Assembly: GCA_013153405.1 (NCBI GenBank)
Contig: JAADEM010000023.1
Location: 1 to 40,614 of the forward strand
Origin: Chlorobiota bacterium
Lineage (GTDB): Bacteria > Bacteroidota > Bacteroidia > Bacteroidales > Marinilabiliaceae
Direction: 5' to 3'
DNA length: 40,614 bases
Below are positions 1-9,231 of the stretch, in pieces. A program made the position numbers and the translations under genes. The first letter of the stretch is position 1. Each line of letters begins with the position of its first letter. The notes under the pieces were generated by a model. The model was not told the DNA's origin and did not search any database. It saw only the letters and a program-made list of their open reading frames with translations.

Positions 1-323
1 AGGCGATGTTTCTTATGAAAAATAACCTGTTTGGTTTTTGTATGAACACCCCTGTATTCCATTGGGCCCGGATTACCACTACAGGCAGCATCAACCGATA
101 AACTTTCCCATACAATACTACCACCGTTCCCTGCCGTAGTTTTTTTACCTGAGCCCCTTACCGACGAAGGATGTGCAAGCGCATACTCAGCTTCCGCTTT
201 ATTCACAAAGCCCTTGTATCTTGCCCCTTCGTAACCGCTAATGGCATTGCTGCACTCAGCCCAGGAATCAAATATTCCTGTCTTGCGACCTTTCCATACA
301 ACATAATATTTGTATTTTGCCAT
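1..323 (-). CDS. rnhA: Ribonuclease H, viroplasmin-type N-terminus (3' end outside window)
   Basis: This is the N-terminal 107 codons of a gene that runs off the left edge. Residues 1-50 (starting MAKYKYYVVWKGRKTGIFDS) form the small viroplasmin/RNase H N-terminal hybrid-binding domain. A linker follows, and then the first strand of the RNase HI fold with VDAACSGNPGP, where D78 is the expected first metal-binding aspartate. The family cleaves the RNA strand of RNA-DNA hybrids in the cytoplasm. The ATG at 323 lies only 5 nt past the waaA stop, so the two genes are probably co-transcribed. The remaining catalytic residues lie outside the window, so activity cannot be judged here. The two-domain arrangement is common in Bacteroidota. 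Confidence 0.9.
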   Translation of the reverse strand, partial: MAKYKYYVVWKGRKTGIFDSWAECSNAISGYEGARYKGFVNKAEAEYALAHPSSVRGSGKKTTAGNGGSIVWESLSVDAACSGNPGPMEYRGVHTKTKQVIFHKKHR

Positions 324-328
324 ACTGT

Positions 329-1579
329 CTATATTTCAACAGAAAAAATATCCTTCATTATTTTTGCAGTAGCACCACACATACCGGCCACATACTCACC
401 CGACGCTTTGCTACTCTTTTCCAGAAACTCATCATCACTCCACATCTTCGAAACCAATTGCCTGAACTCACGGTAATCTTTAACTTCAAAACCTCCGCCA
501 AGTTCAACCAGGTCGCAGGCCTCCTTGTATTTTTTATAATCGGGTCCAAATATCACCGGCATACCATAAGTTGCCGGCTCAAGCGTATTGTGTATTCCCG
601 AGGTAAAACCACCACCAACGTAAGCAATCTGCCCGTACCTGTAAATTGCAGCCAGCATACCTATCGTATCAACTATCATCACACGGCGGCTTTCCACATC
701 ATCGGGAGGTGATGTTATCCTGAAATACGGCACTTTCAATGCTGTCTCAATCTGTTTTATATGCGATTCGTCAATTTCGTGGGGTGCAATTATCAGCTTA
801 ACTTCTTCTGTTTCGTTAATGTATTTAAGCAATATCTTTTCATCAGGCGGCCAGGTACTGCCGGCTACAATAGTTCTGCTGCCGCCTGCAAACTTTTCAG
901 CAATATCAATATCGCTTGCCGATTCTGCTATTTCTCTTACCCTGTCGAAACGGGTATCTCCGGCAACAGTATAATTTGAAATGCCGATTCCATCAAGCAA
1001 CTTTGCTGAACTTTCATCCTGAACATACAGATGTGTAAATGCCTTAAGCATCTTACGGAACAATCCCCCGTACCACTTAAAAAATGGCTGATCTTTCCTG
1101 AACAATACAGAAATACCGTAAACAGGAATATCTTTTTTGCTGAGCTGTGTTATAAAATGATACCAGAACTCATACTTCACGAAAAATGCCATTTCCGGCT
1201 TTACAGCATTTATAAACCTTATTGCATTCTGCCGGGTATCGGCAGGAAGATAGACGACATAGTCGGCAAATTCATAATCTTTTCTCACCTCATATCCAGA
1301 AGGAGAGAAGAAAGTAAGCAATATCTTTTTTTCGGGCAGATGTTTTTTTATTGCCTCAATAACAGGGCGCCCCTGTTCAAACTCCCCAAGTGAAGCTGCA
1401 TGAATCCATATCACTGGGCCCTCTATATCTTCCAGCATTATCCGGGTTGCCTTTCGCCCCTCCTTAAGTAATTTAAGTTTACTGCTGAACAGTGCCCCGA
1501 TGGAAATAAAAAGATCGATAAAAAAAATTCCGGCATTATAAATAAGTACCATATCAAGGTTTTTCAGCAAAGATAACAT
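329..1579 (-). CDS. waaA: 3-deoxy-D-manno-octulosonic acid (Kdo) transferase
   Basis: This 416-residue protein matches the GT30 Kdo transferase family, which adds Kdo to the lipid A precursor at the inner membrane. A hydrophobic N-terminal anchor spans about residues 11-30. The acceptor-side motif HAASLGEFEQGRP follows, with E66 as the likely catalytic base. The C-terminal donor-binding half contains IAGSTW-type and AYVGGGF motifs and HNTLEPATYGMPVIFGP. The start is uncertain. The first ATG (1579) gives nine extra residues, and an ATG at 1552 (MVLIYNAG) would begin directly at the anchor. A TATCTTTG-like -7 element overlaps the first codons at 1568-1575, which would favour the later start, but no good -33 element was found. 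The gene follows the pgk terminator and leads into rnhA. Confidence 0.93.
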   Translation of the reverse strand: MLSLLKNLDMVLIYNAGIFFIDLFISIGALFSSKLKLLKEGRKATRIMLEDIEGPVIWIHAASLGEFEQGRPVIEAIKKHLPEKKILLTFFSPSGYEVRKDYEFADYVVYLPADTRQNAIRFINAVKPEMAFFVKYEFWYHFITQLSKKDIPVYGISVLFRKDQPFFKWYGGLFRKMLKAFTHLYVQDESSAKLLDGIGISNYTVAGDTRFDRVREIAESASDIDIAEKFAGGSRTIVAGSTWPPDEKILLKYINETEEVKLIIAPHEIDESHIKQIETALKVPYFRITSPPDDVESRRVMIVDTIGMLAAIYRYGQIAYVGGGFTSGIHNTLEPATYGMPVIFGPDYKKYKEACDLVELGGGFEVKDYREFRQLVSKMWSDDEFLEKSSKASGEYVAGMCGATAKIMKDIFSVEI

Positions 1580-1592
1580 TTGATAACAGGTA

Positions 1593-1624
1593 ATAAAAAA
1601 GCCCGTTGAAAATTCAACAGGCCT
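1593..1624 (-). terminator. Rho-independent terminator after pgk
   Basis: The arms 1601-1610 and 1613-1622 are inverted repeats, with one G-T wobble on the minus strand, followed by a run of six to seven T (1594-1600, minus strand). It lies about 20 nt past the pgk stop and before waaA, so it separates the two transcription units. Confidence 0.8.
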
Positions 1625-1645
1625 TTATCAGAAATTATGTTATTC

Positions 1646-2905
1646 TTAACCGCGAATTGCTTTGATTCCCGGAAGTTCTTTTCCTTCAAGATACTCAAGC
1701 AATGCACCACCTGCAGTTGATATATATGACACACCGTCAGCCAATCCGAATTTATTTACTGCAGCTACAGAGTCACCTCCGCCCACAAGCGAGAACGCAC
1801 CTTTTTCGGTAGCTTTCACGATAGCTTTGCCAATCTCTTTGGTTCCTGTGGCGAACTTATCCATCTCGAACACACCAAGCGGACCGTTCCATAGAATAGT
1901 TGAAGAATTTTCGATAACCTCTTTCAATGCCTTTATGGTATCCGGACCAACATCCAGTCCCATCCATCCGTCCTCAATCTGATCGGCAGGCATTATCCTG
2001 GTATTCGCATCTTCGCTGAAAGCATCGGCAGCAAGAACATCAGTAGCAAGATAAATATTCACACCTTTTTCCTTAGCCTTCTTTTCTATGCTTCTTGCGA
2101 GATCAAGATACTCATCTTCGCAAAGAGAATTACCGATTTTTCCTCCGCGTGACTTAATGAATGTATAAATCATTCCTCCACCGAGGATAAGGTTATCCAC
2201 TTTGTCAAGAAGGTTCTCGATAATAGTAATTTTAGAAGACACTTTAGCACCTCCCATAATAGCAGTAAACGGACGATCGGGAGATTTAAGCACCTTATCA
2301 AGACTTGACACTTCACTGTCGATCAGGAAACCAAACATTTTACTATCGGCATCAAAATACTCAGCAATTAATGCAGTTGACGCATGAGCTCTGTGAGCAG
2401 TACCAAAAGCATCATTTACATACACATCGGCAAGCTTAGCCAGATTCTGAGCAAAAACTTTTTGCTTCTCTTTCATTTCGGCCTTAAGCGCTTTTATCTC
2501 CTCTTCTGAAGCTCCTTCGGGAATGGCAGGCTTTCCTTCTTCCTCAGGATGAAAACGAAGGTTCTCAAGCAGAAGCACTTCTCCTGGCTTAAGAGCTGCA
2601 GCCTTCTCCTCAGCTTCAGGACCTACACAATCAGAAGCAAACTTCACCTCTTTACCCAGAAGTTTTGAGAAATGTCCTACTATGTGTTTTAGAGAGAAAT
2701 CTGGGTTTACCTTTCCCTTCGGACGCCCCAAATGAGACATCACTATGGCAGCGCCACCGTCTTCAATAACCTTTTTAATGGTAGGCAAAGCTGCCTTTAT
2801 TCTTGTATCATCGGTAACTTCGAACTTTTCGTTCAAAGGCACATTAAAATCAACTCTGATTATGGCCTTCTTGCCACTGAAATTAAAATCATTAATCTTC
2901 GGCAT
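1646..2905 (-). CDS. pgk: Phosphoglycerate kinase
   Basis: This is full-length, 419 residues, close to the usual bacterial length of about 400-420. It transfers phosphate between 1,3-bisphosphoglycerate and ADP in glycolysis, and the reverse in gluconeogenesis. Visible signatures are the N-terminal RVDFNVPL motif (about residues 17-24), SHLGRPKG, the [13 protein letters not shown] substrate region, [14 protein letters not shown], the [11 protein letters not shown] nucleotide region, and the C-terminal VGGGDSVAA and [13 protein letters not shown] glycine-rich loops. A short lysine/glutamate-rich insert near residues 125-150 is often seen in Bacteroidota versions. It appears monocistronic, with a -7 promoter element about 35 nt upstream and a hairpin terminator downstream. 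Confidence 0.97.
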   Translation of the reverse strand: MPKINDFNFSGKKAIIRVDFNVPLNEKFEVTDDTRIKAALPTIKKVIEDGGAAIVMSHLGRPKGKVNPDFSLKHIVGHFSKLLGKEVKFASDCVGPEAEEKAAALKPGEVLLLENLRFHPEEEGKPAIPEGASEEEIKALKAEMKEKQKVFAQNLAKLADVYVNDAFGTAHRAHASTALIAEYFDADSKMFGFLIDSEVSSLDKVLKSPDRPFTAIMGGAKVSSKITIIENLLDKVDNLILGGGMIYTFIKSRGGKIGNSLCEDEYLDLARSIEKKAKEKGVNIYLATDVLAADAFSEDANTRIMPADQIEDGWMGLDVGPDTIKALKEVIENSSTILWNGPLGVFEMDKFATGTKEIGKAIVKATEKGAFSLVGGGDSVAAVNKFGLADGVSYISTAGGALLEYLEGKELPGIKAIRG

Positions 2906-2940
2906 TTTCTTACATTTTTTTGGTTAATTATTTATGACTC

Positions 2941-2972
2941 CAAAGATAAAAATTATAAGTGCTTAATGGAAA
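2941..2972 (-). promoter_or_regulatory. Candidate pgk promoter (Bacteroidota -7 element)
   Basis: TATCTTTG on the minus strand (2941-2948) is an exact match to the TAnnTTTG -7 consensus. It would give a leader of about 30 nt before the pgk ATG. The -33 position, about 20 nt further upstream, reads TTTCC rather than TTTG, so only the -7 half is convincing. Confidence 0.5.
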
Positions 2973-3220
2973 TTATTCCACATTAACACTTACAATTTAA
3001 TATTATTTAACGCCCTATAAATTCATTATGAAAACATCCCCGCTAAACAACTGGCATTTTGAAATCTGCAATATGATCTTCATGTTATTTATTGCAAACA
3101 TTAATTACTATAACGATAAATTGTAACAACAAAATAATTTTGACATATACCGATTCAGAGAATAGTCTAACGGTATAATTCAATCCGGCACGAGGATATC
3201 CCAAAAGTCGTCAGCACAAA
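2949..3220. other. Intergenic region between cysQ and pgk
   Basis: This stretch is AT-rich, with no convincing gene. A 7-bp inverted repeat with an 18-nt loop (TATACCG at 3146-3152, CGGTATA at 3171-3177) could be a weak end structure for the cysQ transcript, but it lacks a T-run. At 3201-3213 a 13-base string is identical to the left end of the repeat block at 12790. Confidence 0.5.
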
Positions 3221-4039
3221 TTAAATAAAACCTGCTGTATCAACACCTCCGGCTGACACAAGGAAATAATTATTTAGTAGTTTCTCTCTGTTATATCTCA
3301 TACGTTCACCGGTCTCCAGATCAATTAGCTTTCCGCCTGCATTCTCCACTACTGCCTGACCTGCCGCAGTATCCCACTCCATCGTTGGTCCAAGCCGCGG
3401 ATAAAGATGTGCTTTACCTGATGCCACTAGACACATTTTCAGAGAACTTCCTATTGACGAGAATTCTACCTCTCCCACTTTAGATTTTACTTTATCGATA
3501 AACTGTTTTGTCTCTTCTGAAAAGTGGCTTTTACTAGCAACAACTGTAAATTTATCCGGCAGTTTATATGGCAGCTTATCTCCATCTGTCAGTATCTTTG
3601 CCACATCCATGCCTACGGGATTCCTTCCGGTATCAAAGAAAAAGCTTCCCTCCGGACTGCCCCAGTACAAGTGACCAAGCCACGGAGCAAAAACAACCCC
3701 CATCACGGTATAGTTATCCTCAACCAGGGCTATGTTTACTGTAAAATCGCCACCTCTTTTTACAAACTCCTTGGTTCCGTCAAGAGGATCGACTATCCAC
3801 AAACGCCTCCAGTTTTTACGTTCTTCAAAAGGAATATCTGCACCTTCTTCACTCAAAACGGGAATTCCTGTTTCATTCAATGCTTCCATTATGACTTTAT
3901 GACTGTTCAGATCTGCATCTGTCAGTGGTGAAGCATCGGACTTCTGAGTAACATTAAAATCCTCACGGGTATATACTTTAAGTATCTCGGTACCGGCATC
4001 CAAAGCTGCCTTTAATATCAATTCCAGGTGTTTTGTCAT
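3221..4039 (-). CDS. cysQ: 3'(2'),5'-bisphosphate nucleotidase CysQ
   Basis: This 272-residue member of the inositol monophosphatase/FIG superfamily is expected to hydrolyse 3'-phosphoadenosine 5'-phosphate, a by-product of sulfate activation and sulfotransfer, to AMP. Metal-site motifs are intact: SPLTDAD (residues 37-43), SEE (63-65), WIVDPLDGTKEF (81-92), and EWDTAAGQAVVENAGG near residue 220. WIVDPLDGTKEF with EWDTAAG is characteristic of CysQ rather than SuhB. The start overlaps the stop of the upstream 193-residue gene by 4 nt (ATGA arrangement), indicating translational coupling. No sulfate-assimilation genes are adjacent. Confidence 0.93.
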   Translation of the reverse strand: MTKHLELILKAALDAGTEILKVYTREDFNVTQKSDASPLTDADLNSHKVIMEALNETGIPVLSEEGADIPFEERKNWRRLWIVDPLDGTKEFVKRGGDFTVNIALVEDNYTVMGVVFAPWLGHLYWGSPEGSFFFDTGRNPVGMDVAKILTDGDKLPYKLPDKFTVVASKSHFSEETKQFIDKVKSKVGEVEFSSIGSSLKMCLVASGKAHLYPRLGPTMEWDTAAGQAVVENAGGKLIDLETGERMRYNREKLLNNYFLVSAGGVDTAGFI

Positions 4040-4617
4040 TTTATTAAAATTTTCAATGATGTATTATTTTTTAGTTTCATGCCTGATAAATCCAGGCCTT
4101 TAACAAGGATAAGGCCAGGAGCTGTTCCTTCTTCTATCTTCCCCCATCTTGCATTTTCCGGCAATATTTTCCCCATAACATCCAGATAGCTGCCAATTGC
4201 CTCCAAAAAGCTGAACTCCGGTTCATCCATGCCGGCAATAATATTTTCCCAAACCGGCTTAAGAGTGATTTCATAATTTTTCACAATACTTGTATCAAAC
4301 ACAACTTTTCCGCTGAAAAGGGATGTTTTTTCTTTAAAGAAATTGTCGCAAACATATCTGACTGATCCTTTTACATACATAGTATCAAGCAATAGCTTAA
4401 GCTCCTCATCCTTCAATATGGCATCGAAACCTCTCATATCCTGTATCAGTCCCGGAATAAGCAATCCGTTGTAATACTCCAGTCCGGGCTCCTCTCTGAA
4501 GTCCGTACCCCGTATTTTTATTCTCTCAATGATTCCCTCATCATTAAATGTTATAACAGGCATTCTCCCGACAGTACCGTCAGGCAAAAGACAGTAATTT
4601 GCAGAAATTTTTCTCAT
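4036..4617 (-). CDS. Shrunken amidohydrolase-like protein, no metal site
   Basis: This protein has 193 residues. The N-terminus (MRKISANYCLLPDGTVG, then YYNGLLIPGLI near residues 48-58) resembles the first beta-sandwich strand and the entry to the barrel of amidohydrolases related to aminodeoxyfutalosine/cytosine deaminases. The C-terminus (GTAPGLILVKGLDLSGMKL) resembles their closing sandwich strands. In full-length relatives of about 380-400 residues, the PG(F/L)xN segment runs into a HxH metal motif. Here the sequence reads PGLIQDMRGFDAIL with no HxH, and most of the barrel is absent. The frame is open without stops and is coupled to cysQ by a 4-nt overlap, so it looks like a translated reduced protein and not debris. 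Any catalytic role is unlikely, and the function is unknown. The family assignment rests on pattern memory of the two ends. Confidence 0.7.
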   Translation of the reverse strand: MRKISANYCLLPDGTVGRMPVITFNDEGIIERIKIRGTDFREEPGLEYYNGLLIPGLIQDMRGFDAILKDEELKLLLDTMYVKGSVRYVCDNFFKEKTSLFSGKVVFDTSIVKNYEITLKPVWENIIAGMDEPEFSFLEAIGSYLDVMGKILPENARWGKIEEGTAPGLILVKGLDLSGMKLKNNTSLKILIK

Positions 4618-4621
4618 TACA

Positions 4622-5425
4622 TTAATGTACGGAAGCCGGCGGTCTTGGAATATACAACAGCTTAATATTCTTGATCGTACCTATTACCACAACCGAAGTA
4701 TCGTGGTCAAGCAACAAACCGTCTAATCCGATAACTTTTTTATTCCTGTCGGCATCCAGCGACAATGTTGTTATACGTTCGGTAAATGACTTATCGATAG
4801 AATACGAAGCTGAGTCCATAGAACTGTCAGCGTAAATGGCCCAAAGTTTCATATATGCCTTATTCAGCAATGTACCTTTATCGAAACGATAAGTAGCAAT
4901 CAAACGGAAAATTCCCGAATCAACAGAATCCAGTTCTATATGAAACGGAACGCATAGATCAACAGTATCGGTACTTTTAAGAGTAAATGTTCGTTTTCCT
5001 TTCCAGATATCTTTCATTCTGGGAAACTTTTTACCTGATGTTACCGGCATCTCTTTCTGGGCGGCAGTATCATTTCTAAGTTCAGTTTCTCTCTCGCTCA
5101 GAATTGATATAACTTTATCGTACACTTCAGATAAAATCTCGGGATGTTCGGTATACCATGAAAATATTGTGTCGAATTCTTTTTTGGTAATACCATGCCT
5201 AGCCAAAACATATTTATAATATTTAGGCAAATCATTATCATTTCCACCTATAAGTTCACGTGTCTGATTCAATGTGGCATCGGCATAATACAGATCGGCA
5301 AGAACCGAGGCCAGTGAATCTTCAGGCAATAACTCTTCGGGTACTTTCACCCTTGTTGAGCATCCTGAGATAAGGAAGTAAAGCGACAAAAAAGTAAAAA
5401 CCAGATATCTGAGGAAATAGTTCAT
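4622..5425 (-). CDS. DUF4296 domain lipoprotein
   Basis: This 267-residue protein has a lipoprotein signal peptide: a hydrophobic stretch at residues 6-20, then LISGC with C22 as the lipidated cysteine. Residues 30-115 match the DUF4296 pattern (LADLYYADA, YKYVLARHGITKKEFD, WYTEHPEILSEVYDKV). This all-helical domain is found almost only in Bacteroidota and its function is unknown. The C-terminal half (150-267) looks beta-rich. The gene heads the group with the amidohydrolase-like protein (4 nt gap) and cysQ, consistent with one operon. It probably sits on the periplasmic side of a membrane. Confidence 0.88.
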   Translation of the reverse strand: MNYFLRYLVFTFLSLYFLISGCSTRVKVPEELLPEDSLASVLADLYYADATLNQTRELIGGNDNDLPKYYKYVLARHGITKKEFDTIFSWYTEHPEILSEVYDKVISILSERETELRNDTAAQKEMPVTSGKKFPRMKDIWKGKRTFTLKSTDTVDLCVPFHIELDSVDSGIFRLIATYRFDKGTLLNKAYMKLWAIYADSSMDSASYSIDKSFTERITTLSLDADRNKKVIGLDGLLLDHDTSVVVIGTIKNIKLLYIPRPPASVH

Positions 5426-5496
5426 GAATACTATTTTGTAATTATTATCTAAAATGGTTGCAGAACATAAAAATAAAGAGCCTGTTATTAATCTGA

Positions 5497-5504
5497 CAAA
5501 ATTA
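5497..5504 (-). promoter_or_regulatory. Possible -7 element upstream of the DUF4296 operon
   Basis: TAATTTTG on the minus strand fits TAnnTTTG and lies about 72 nt before the DUF4296 start codon. No clear -33 partner is present because the groEL terminator occupies that position, so this is weak. Confidence 0.3.
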
Positions 5505-5545
5505 CAACAAAAAACCGCCTGAAAAAATTTCAGGCGGTTTTTAAG
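5505..5545 (-). terminator. Rho-independent terminator after groEL
   Basis: A perfect 15-bp inverted repeat (5510-5524 with 5528-5542), containing the GC-rich core CCGCCTGAAA, is followed by a T-run on the minus strand. It lies about 30 nt past the groEL stop. The A/T flanks make it potentially bidirectional. Confidence 0.92.
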
Positions 5546-5571
5546 ATATTTGCAAATGTCAGTATTCAGAA

Positions 5572-7224
<1,653 letters not shown>

Positions 7225-7351
7225 TTAATGATTTTATTATTAAACAATCTTTTTCTCATAATATCGAAGGACATACCTCCGAATGAAACTCTCATCCTTA
7301 AGACAAAAAGCTTCCGAATAATTCCGCCTCTACTATATCATAAAGTATGCC

Positions 7352-7394
7352 AAAAAAAAAGCGTGCCAATATGACTGACATACTGACACGCTTT
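7352..7394 (-). terminator. Rho-independent terminator after secG
   Basis: An 11-bp inverted repeat (7358-7368 with 7384-7394, core GCGTG, one wobble) is followed on the minus strand by nine T. It lies just beyond the secG stop and implies that groEL has its own promoter in 7213-7350. Confidence 0.85.
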
Positions 7395-7416
7395 AATATT
7401 TTAATACAGTATTGTA

Positions 7417-7779
7417 CTACTGCTGCGGCTTATCCTGAGTTGTGTTTTTGTCACCTGATTCCTGAGTAGCAGGAGTTGAAGGGAATACAGGAGCCTGCTG
7501 TGCGGGAACTGCAATATTATTAATCTCTTCATCAATAGCTGAACCGGTTGCTGTATTCTTTGGCAATACCATAACTGCTACAAAAGAGAGAACAAGCAGA
7601 GTACCTGCAAGAGTCCAGGTTGCTTTTTCAAGAAAATCGGTTGTTTTACGAACACCCATTACCTGATTAGATGATGAAAAGTTAGCAGCCAGACCTCCGC
7701 CTTTTGATTCCTGAACCAAAACAATAAGGATCAACAATATACTCACCAGGCTAACCAACACCGAAATAAACTGATACAT
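7417..7779 (-). CDS. secG: Preprotein translocase subunit SecG
   Basis: This is a 120-residue membrane protein with two hydrophobic helices (about residues 2-21 and 52-72). The typical SecG loop between them reads QESKGGGLAANFSSS, followed by GVRKTTDFLEKATW. SecG is the small accessory subunit of the SecYEG protein-export channel. The C-terminal 45 residues form a polar tail rich in proline, glutamine and threonine (APVFPSTPATQESGDK), longer than in E. coli but common in Bacteroidota. It lies 11 nt from the upstream TPR-type gene and ends at its own terminator. Confidence 0.95.
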   Translation of the reverse strand: MYQFISVLVSLVSILLILIVLVQESKGGGLAANFSSSNQVMGVRKTTDFLEKATWTLAGTLLVLSFVAVMVLPKNTATGSAIDEEINNIAVPAQQAPVFPSTPATQESGDKNTTQDKPQQ

Positions 7780-7790
7780 ATCTATAAATT

Positions 7791-8711
7791 TTATTGATTA
7801 CTAATTAATTTCTCAAGCTTTTCAATTTGCTGCGCAAAGTAAACACTTTTTTCGGGATATTTCAAACTCAATTTTTTAAATATTCCGATTGCCCGTGAAT
7901 AATGCCCCTGTTTTATGTAAATTCCCGCTAATGTCTCTGTCATAAGATCATCACTCTCCAGGGCATCTTTCTCCACCACCTGCTTCGGCAGGGGTTTAGC
8001 TTCCCTGTTTTTCTCAGGTACAATCTTCTTTATTGCCTCCTGGTTACTCAGGAAACTGTCAATTATATCAAGGGTTTTATTCTTTTTGTTTTCGTATTTA
8101 CTCTTTGATTCTCCCGACGTTATAGCATTTTTGCCAACCAAGTCAAGCCACTCTGAAAAAGACTTACTTTTACCGGTTTCGGGGAAATATTCCGCTGTAT
8201 CCAGATAATATCCTGTAGCACCTTGTTTTTCGTATTCAAATAACATATCGTCAGGCACTGCATCTATGGCATCACCCTTTTCATCTTTCTCCTGCATACT
8301 GAATTCAACAGTACCTCCCCCCATCGTTTCTGTTACCTCGTCGAATCCGAAATAATCAGTAACAGAACCGACATTACCTGTCAATGCCGTTGATGGTGTA
8401 TTTTCTGCAGTTGTCTTCTCCTCACTTTCATTTTCCGTTTTCTCAGATCTCTCATCAACACTAATCTCAGGTTCTTTATACAATCCACTGATTATACCGA
8501 ACAACTTCTCCCTGTCGGGAACATAGAGTGCCGAACTTTTCAGTTCAGGCTCAAAACGCACGTCATCAAGTATATGCAGGTTCTTCAAAAGCAATATTCT
8601 TGCAGCCTGAAAATAAGGATACTCTTTCACCAGACTACGGATACCGTCTAATGTAAACTCATTCAACTCTTCCGGGTTCCTTATTAATGTGTAAAGAAGC
8701 TGCTTTTTCAT
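7791..8711 (-). CDS. Conserved Bacteroidota protein with C-terminal TPR-like repeat
   Basis: This 306-residue protein has no signal peptide. The N-terminus (residues 1-90) is helical and recalls a family in the lptE-secG neighbourhood of Bacteroidota: LNEFTLDGIRSLVKEYPYF, then ARILLLKNLH. The middle (90-250) is acidic, low-complexity and probably disordered. Residues 265-300 form a TPR-like helix pair (LAGIYIKQGHYSRAIGIFKKLSLKYP) that ends at the C-terminus. No enzymatic motif is visible. It lies 2 nt from lptE and 11 nt from secG, so it is presumably co-expressed with envelope-biogenesis genes. A scaffold role is inference. Confidence 0.8.
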   Translation of the reverse strand: MKKQLLYTLIRNPEELNEFTLDGIRSLVKEYPYFQAARILLLKNLHILDDVRFEPELKSSALYVPDREKLFGIISGLYKEPEISVDERSEKTENESEEKTTAENTPSTALTGNVGSVTDYFGFDEVTETMGGGTVEFSMQEKDEKGDAIDAVPDDMLFEYEKQGATGYYLDTAEYFPETGKSKSFSEWLDLVGKNAITSGESKSKYENKKNKTLDIIDSFLSNQEAIKKIVPEKNREAKPLPKQVVEKDALESDDLMTETLAGIYIKQGHYSRAIGIFKKLSLKYPEKSVYFAQQIEKLEKLISNQ

Positions 8712-8713
8712 TT

Positions 8714-9226
8714 TTACCAGTCGGAAAATGCCTTATTAAAGATGTTTTCAGTCAGCTGATCAATAATAAGCGAGGTGAGTTCGTCCTCCACTTCTGTTAT
8801 GTTTTTATCCGAAGCAAAATCCTGATAAGCAGAAAAGCTTGATTCCCAGTTCTTCTGAGGATTTTTCTTATTCTGGAAACGTACTTTTACAGTAACCGTC
8901 AGACGGGACTGTGCAGAAACGGCATCTTCTTTAATAGCCATTGGCCTTATGGTATATCCGGTTATTTCACCCGAAAAATCCACATCTCCGACACCGTTTA
9001 CAAGTATCAGTCGTGACTCATTCATTATTCTCTCCTTCAGAAGTTCAGTAAACTTCTGGCTCAGTAACGGGTTAATTATTGCTGCTCTGTTGTTAAAATA
9101 CTGTACTGAGAATGTCTTAAGATTTTCATCTATCGATGCTCCGCTTAGTGTCACATTAACAGAACATCCCGACAAAGACAGAACAGACAGAATGAGCAGC
9201 AGTCTAATATATTTTATTAATATCAT
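8714..9226 (-). CDS. lptE: LptE-family LPS-assembly lipoprotein
   Basis: This 170-residue protein has a lipoprotein signal: hydrophobic residues 8-18, then SLSGC with C21 lipidated. The mature part matches the Bacteroidota LptE type: an early YFNNRAAIINPLLSQKFTELLKERI segment (split here by a hyphen only in family comparison), then GDVDFSGEITGY and a polar C-terminal helix. LptE plugs the LptD barrel in the outer membrane and helps deliver lipopolysaccharide to the surface. lptD is not in the window. It sits 5 nt downstream of the sigma-54-type regulator and 2 nt upstream of the TPR-type gene. Confidence 0.88.
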   Translation of the reverse strand: MILIKYIRLLLILSVLSLSGCSVNVTLSGASIDENLKTFSVQYFNNRAAIINPLLSQKFTELLKERIMNESRLILVNGVGDVDFSGEITGYTIRPMAIKEDAVSAQSRLTVTVKVRFQNKKNPQKNWESSFSAYQDFASDKNITEVEDELTSLIIDQLTENIFNKAFSDW

Positions 9227-9231
9227 ATTTA

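Noticed and set aside
3028..3126. Plus-strand 32-codon ORF (MKTSPLNNWHFEICN...) between cysQ and pgk
   Set aside because: There is no promoter element, no ribosome-binding context and no recognisable similarity. This length is expected by chance in AT-rich DNA.
7340..7370. TTGGCACG-N-TTTGGCA string resembling a sigma-54 promoter near secG/groEL
   Set aside because: The GG and GC are not separated by 10 nt, and the string is explained by the secG terminator hairpin and its T-run.
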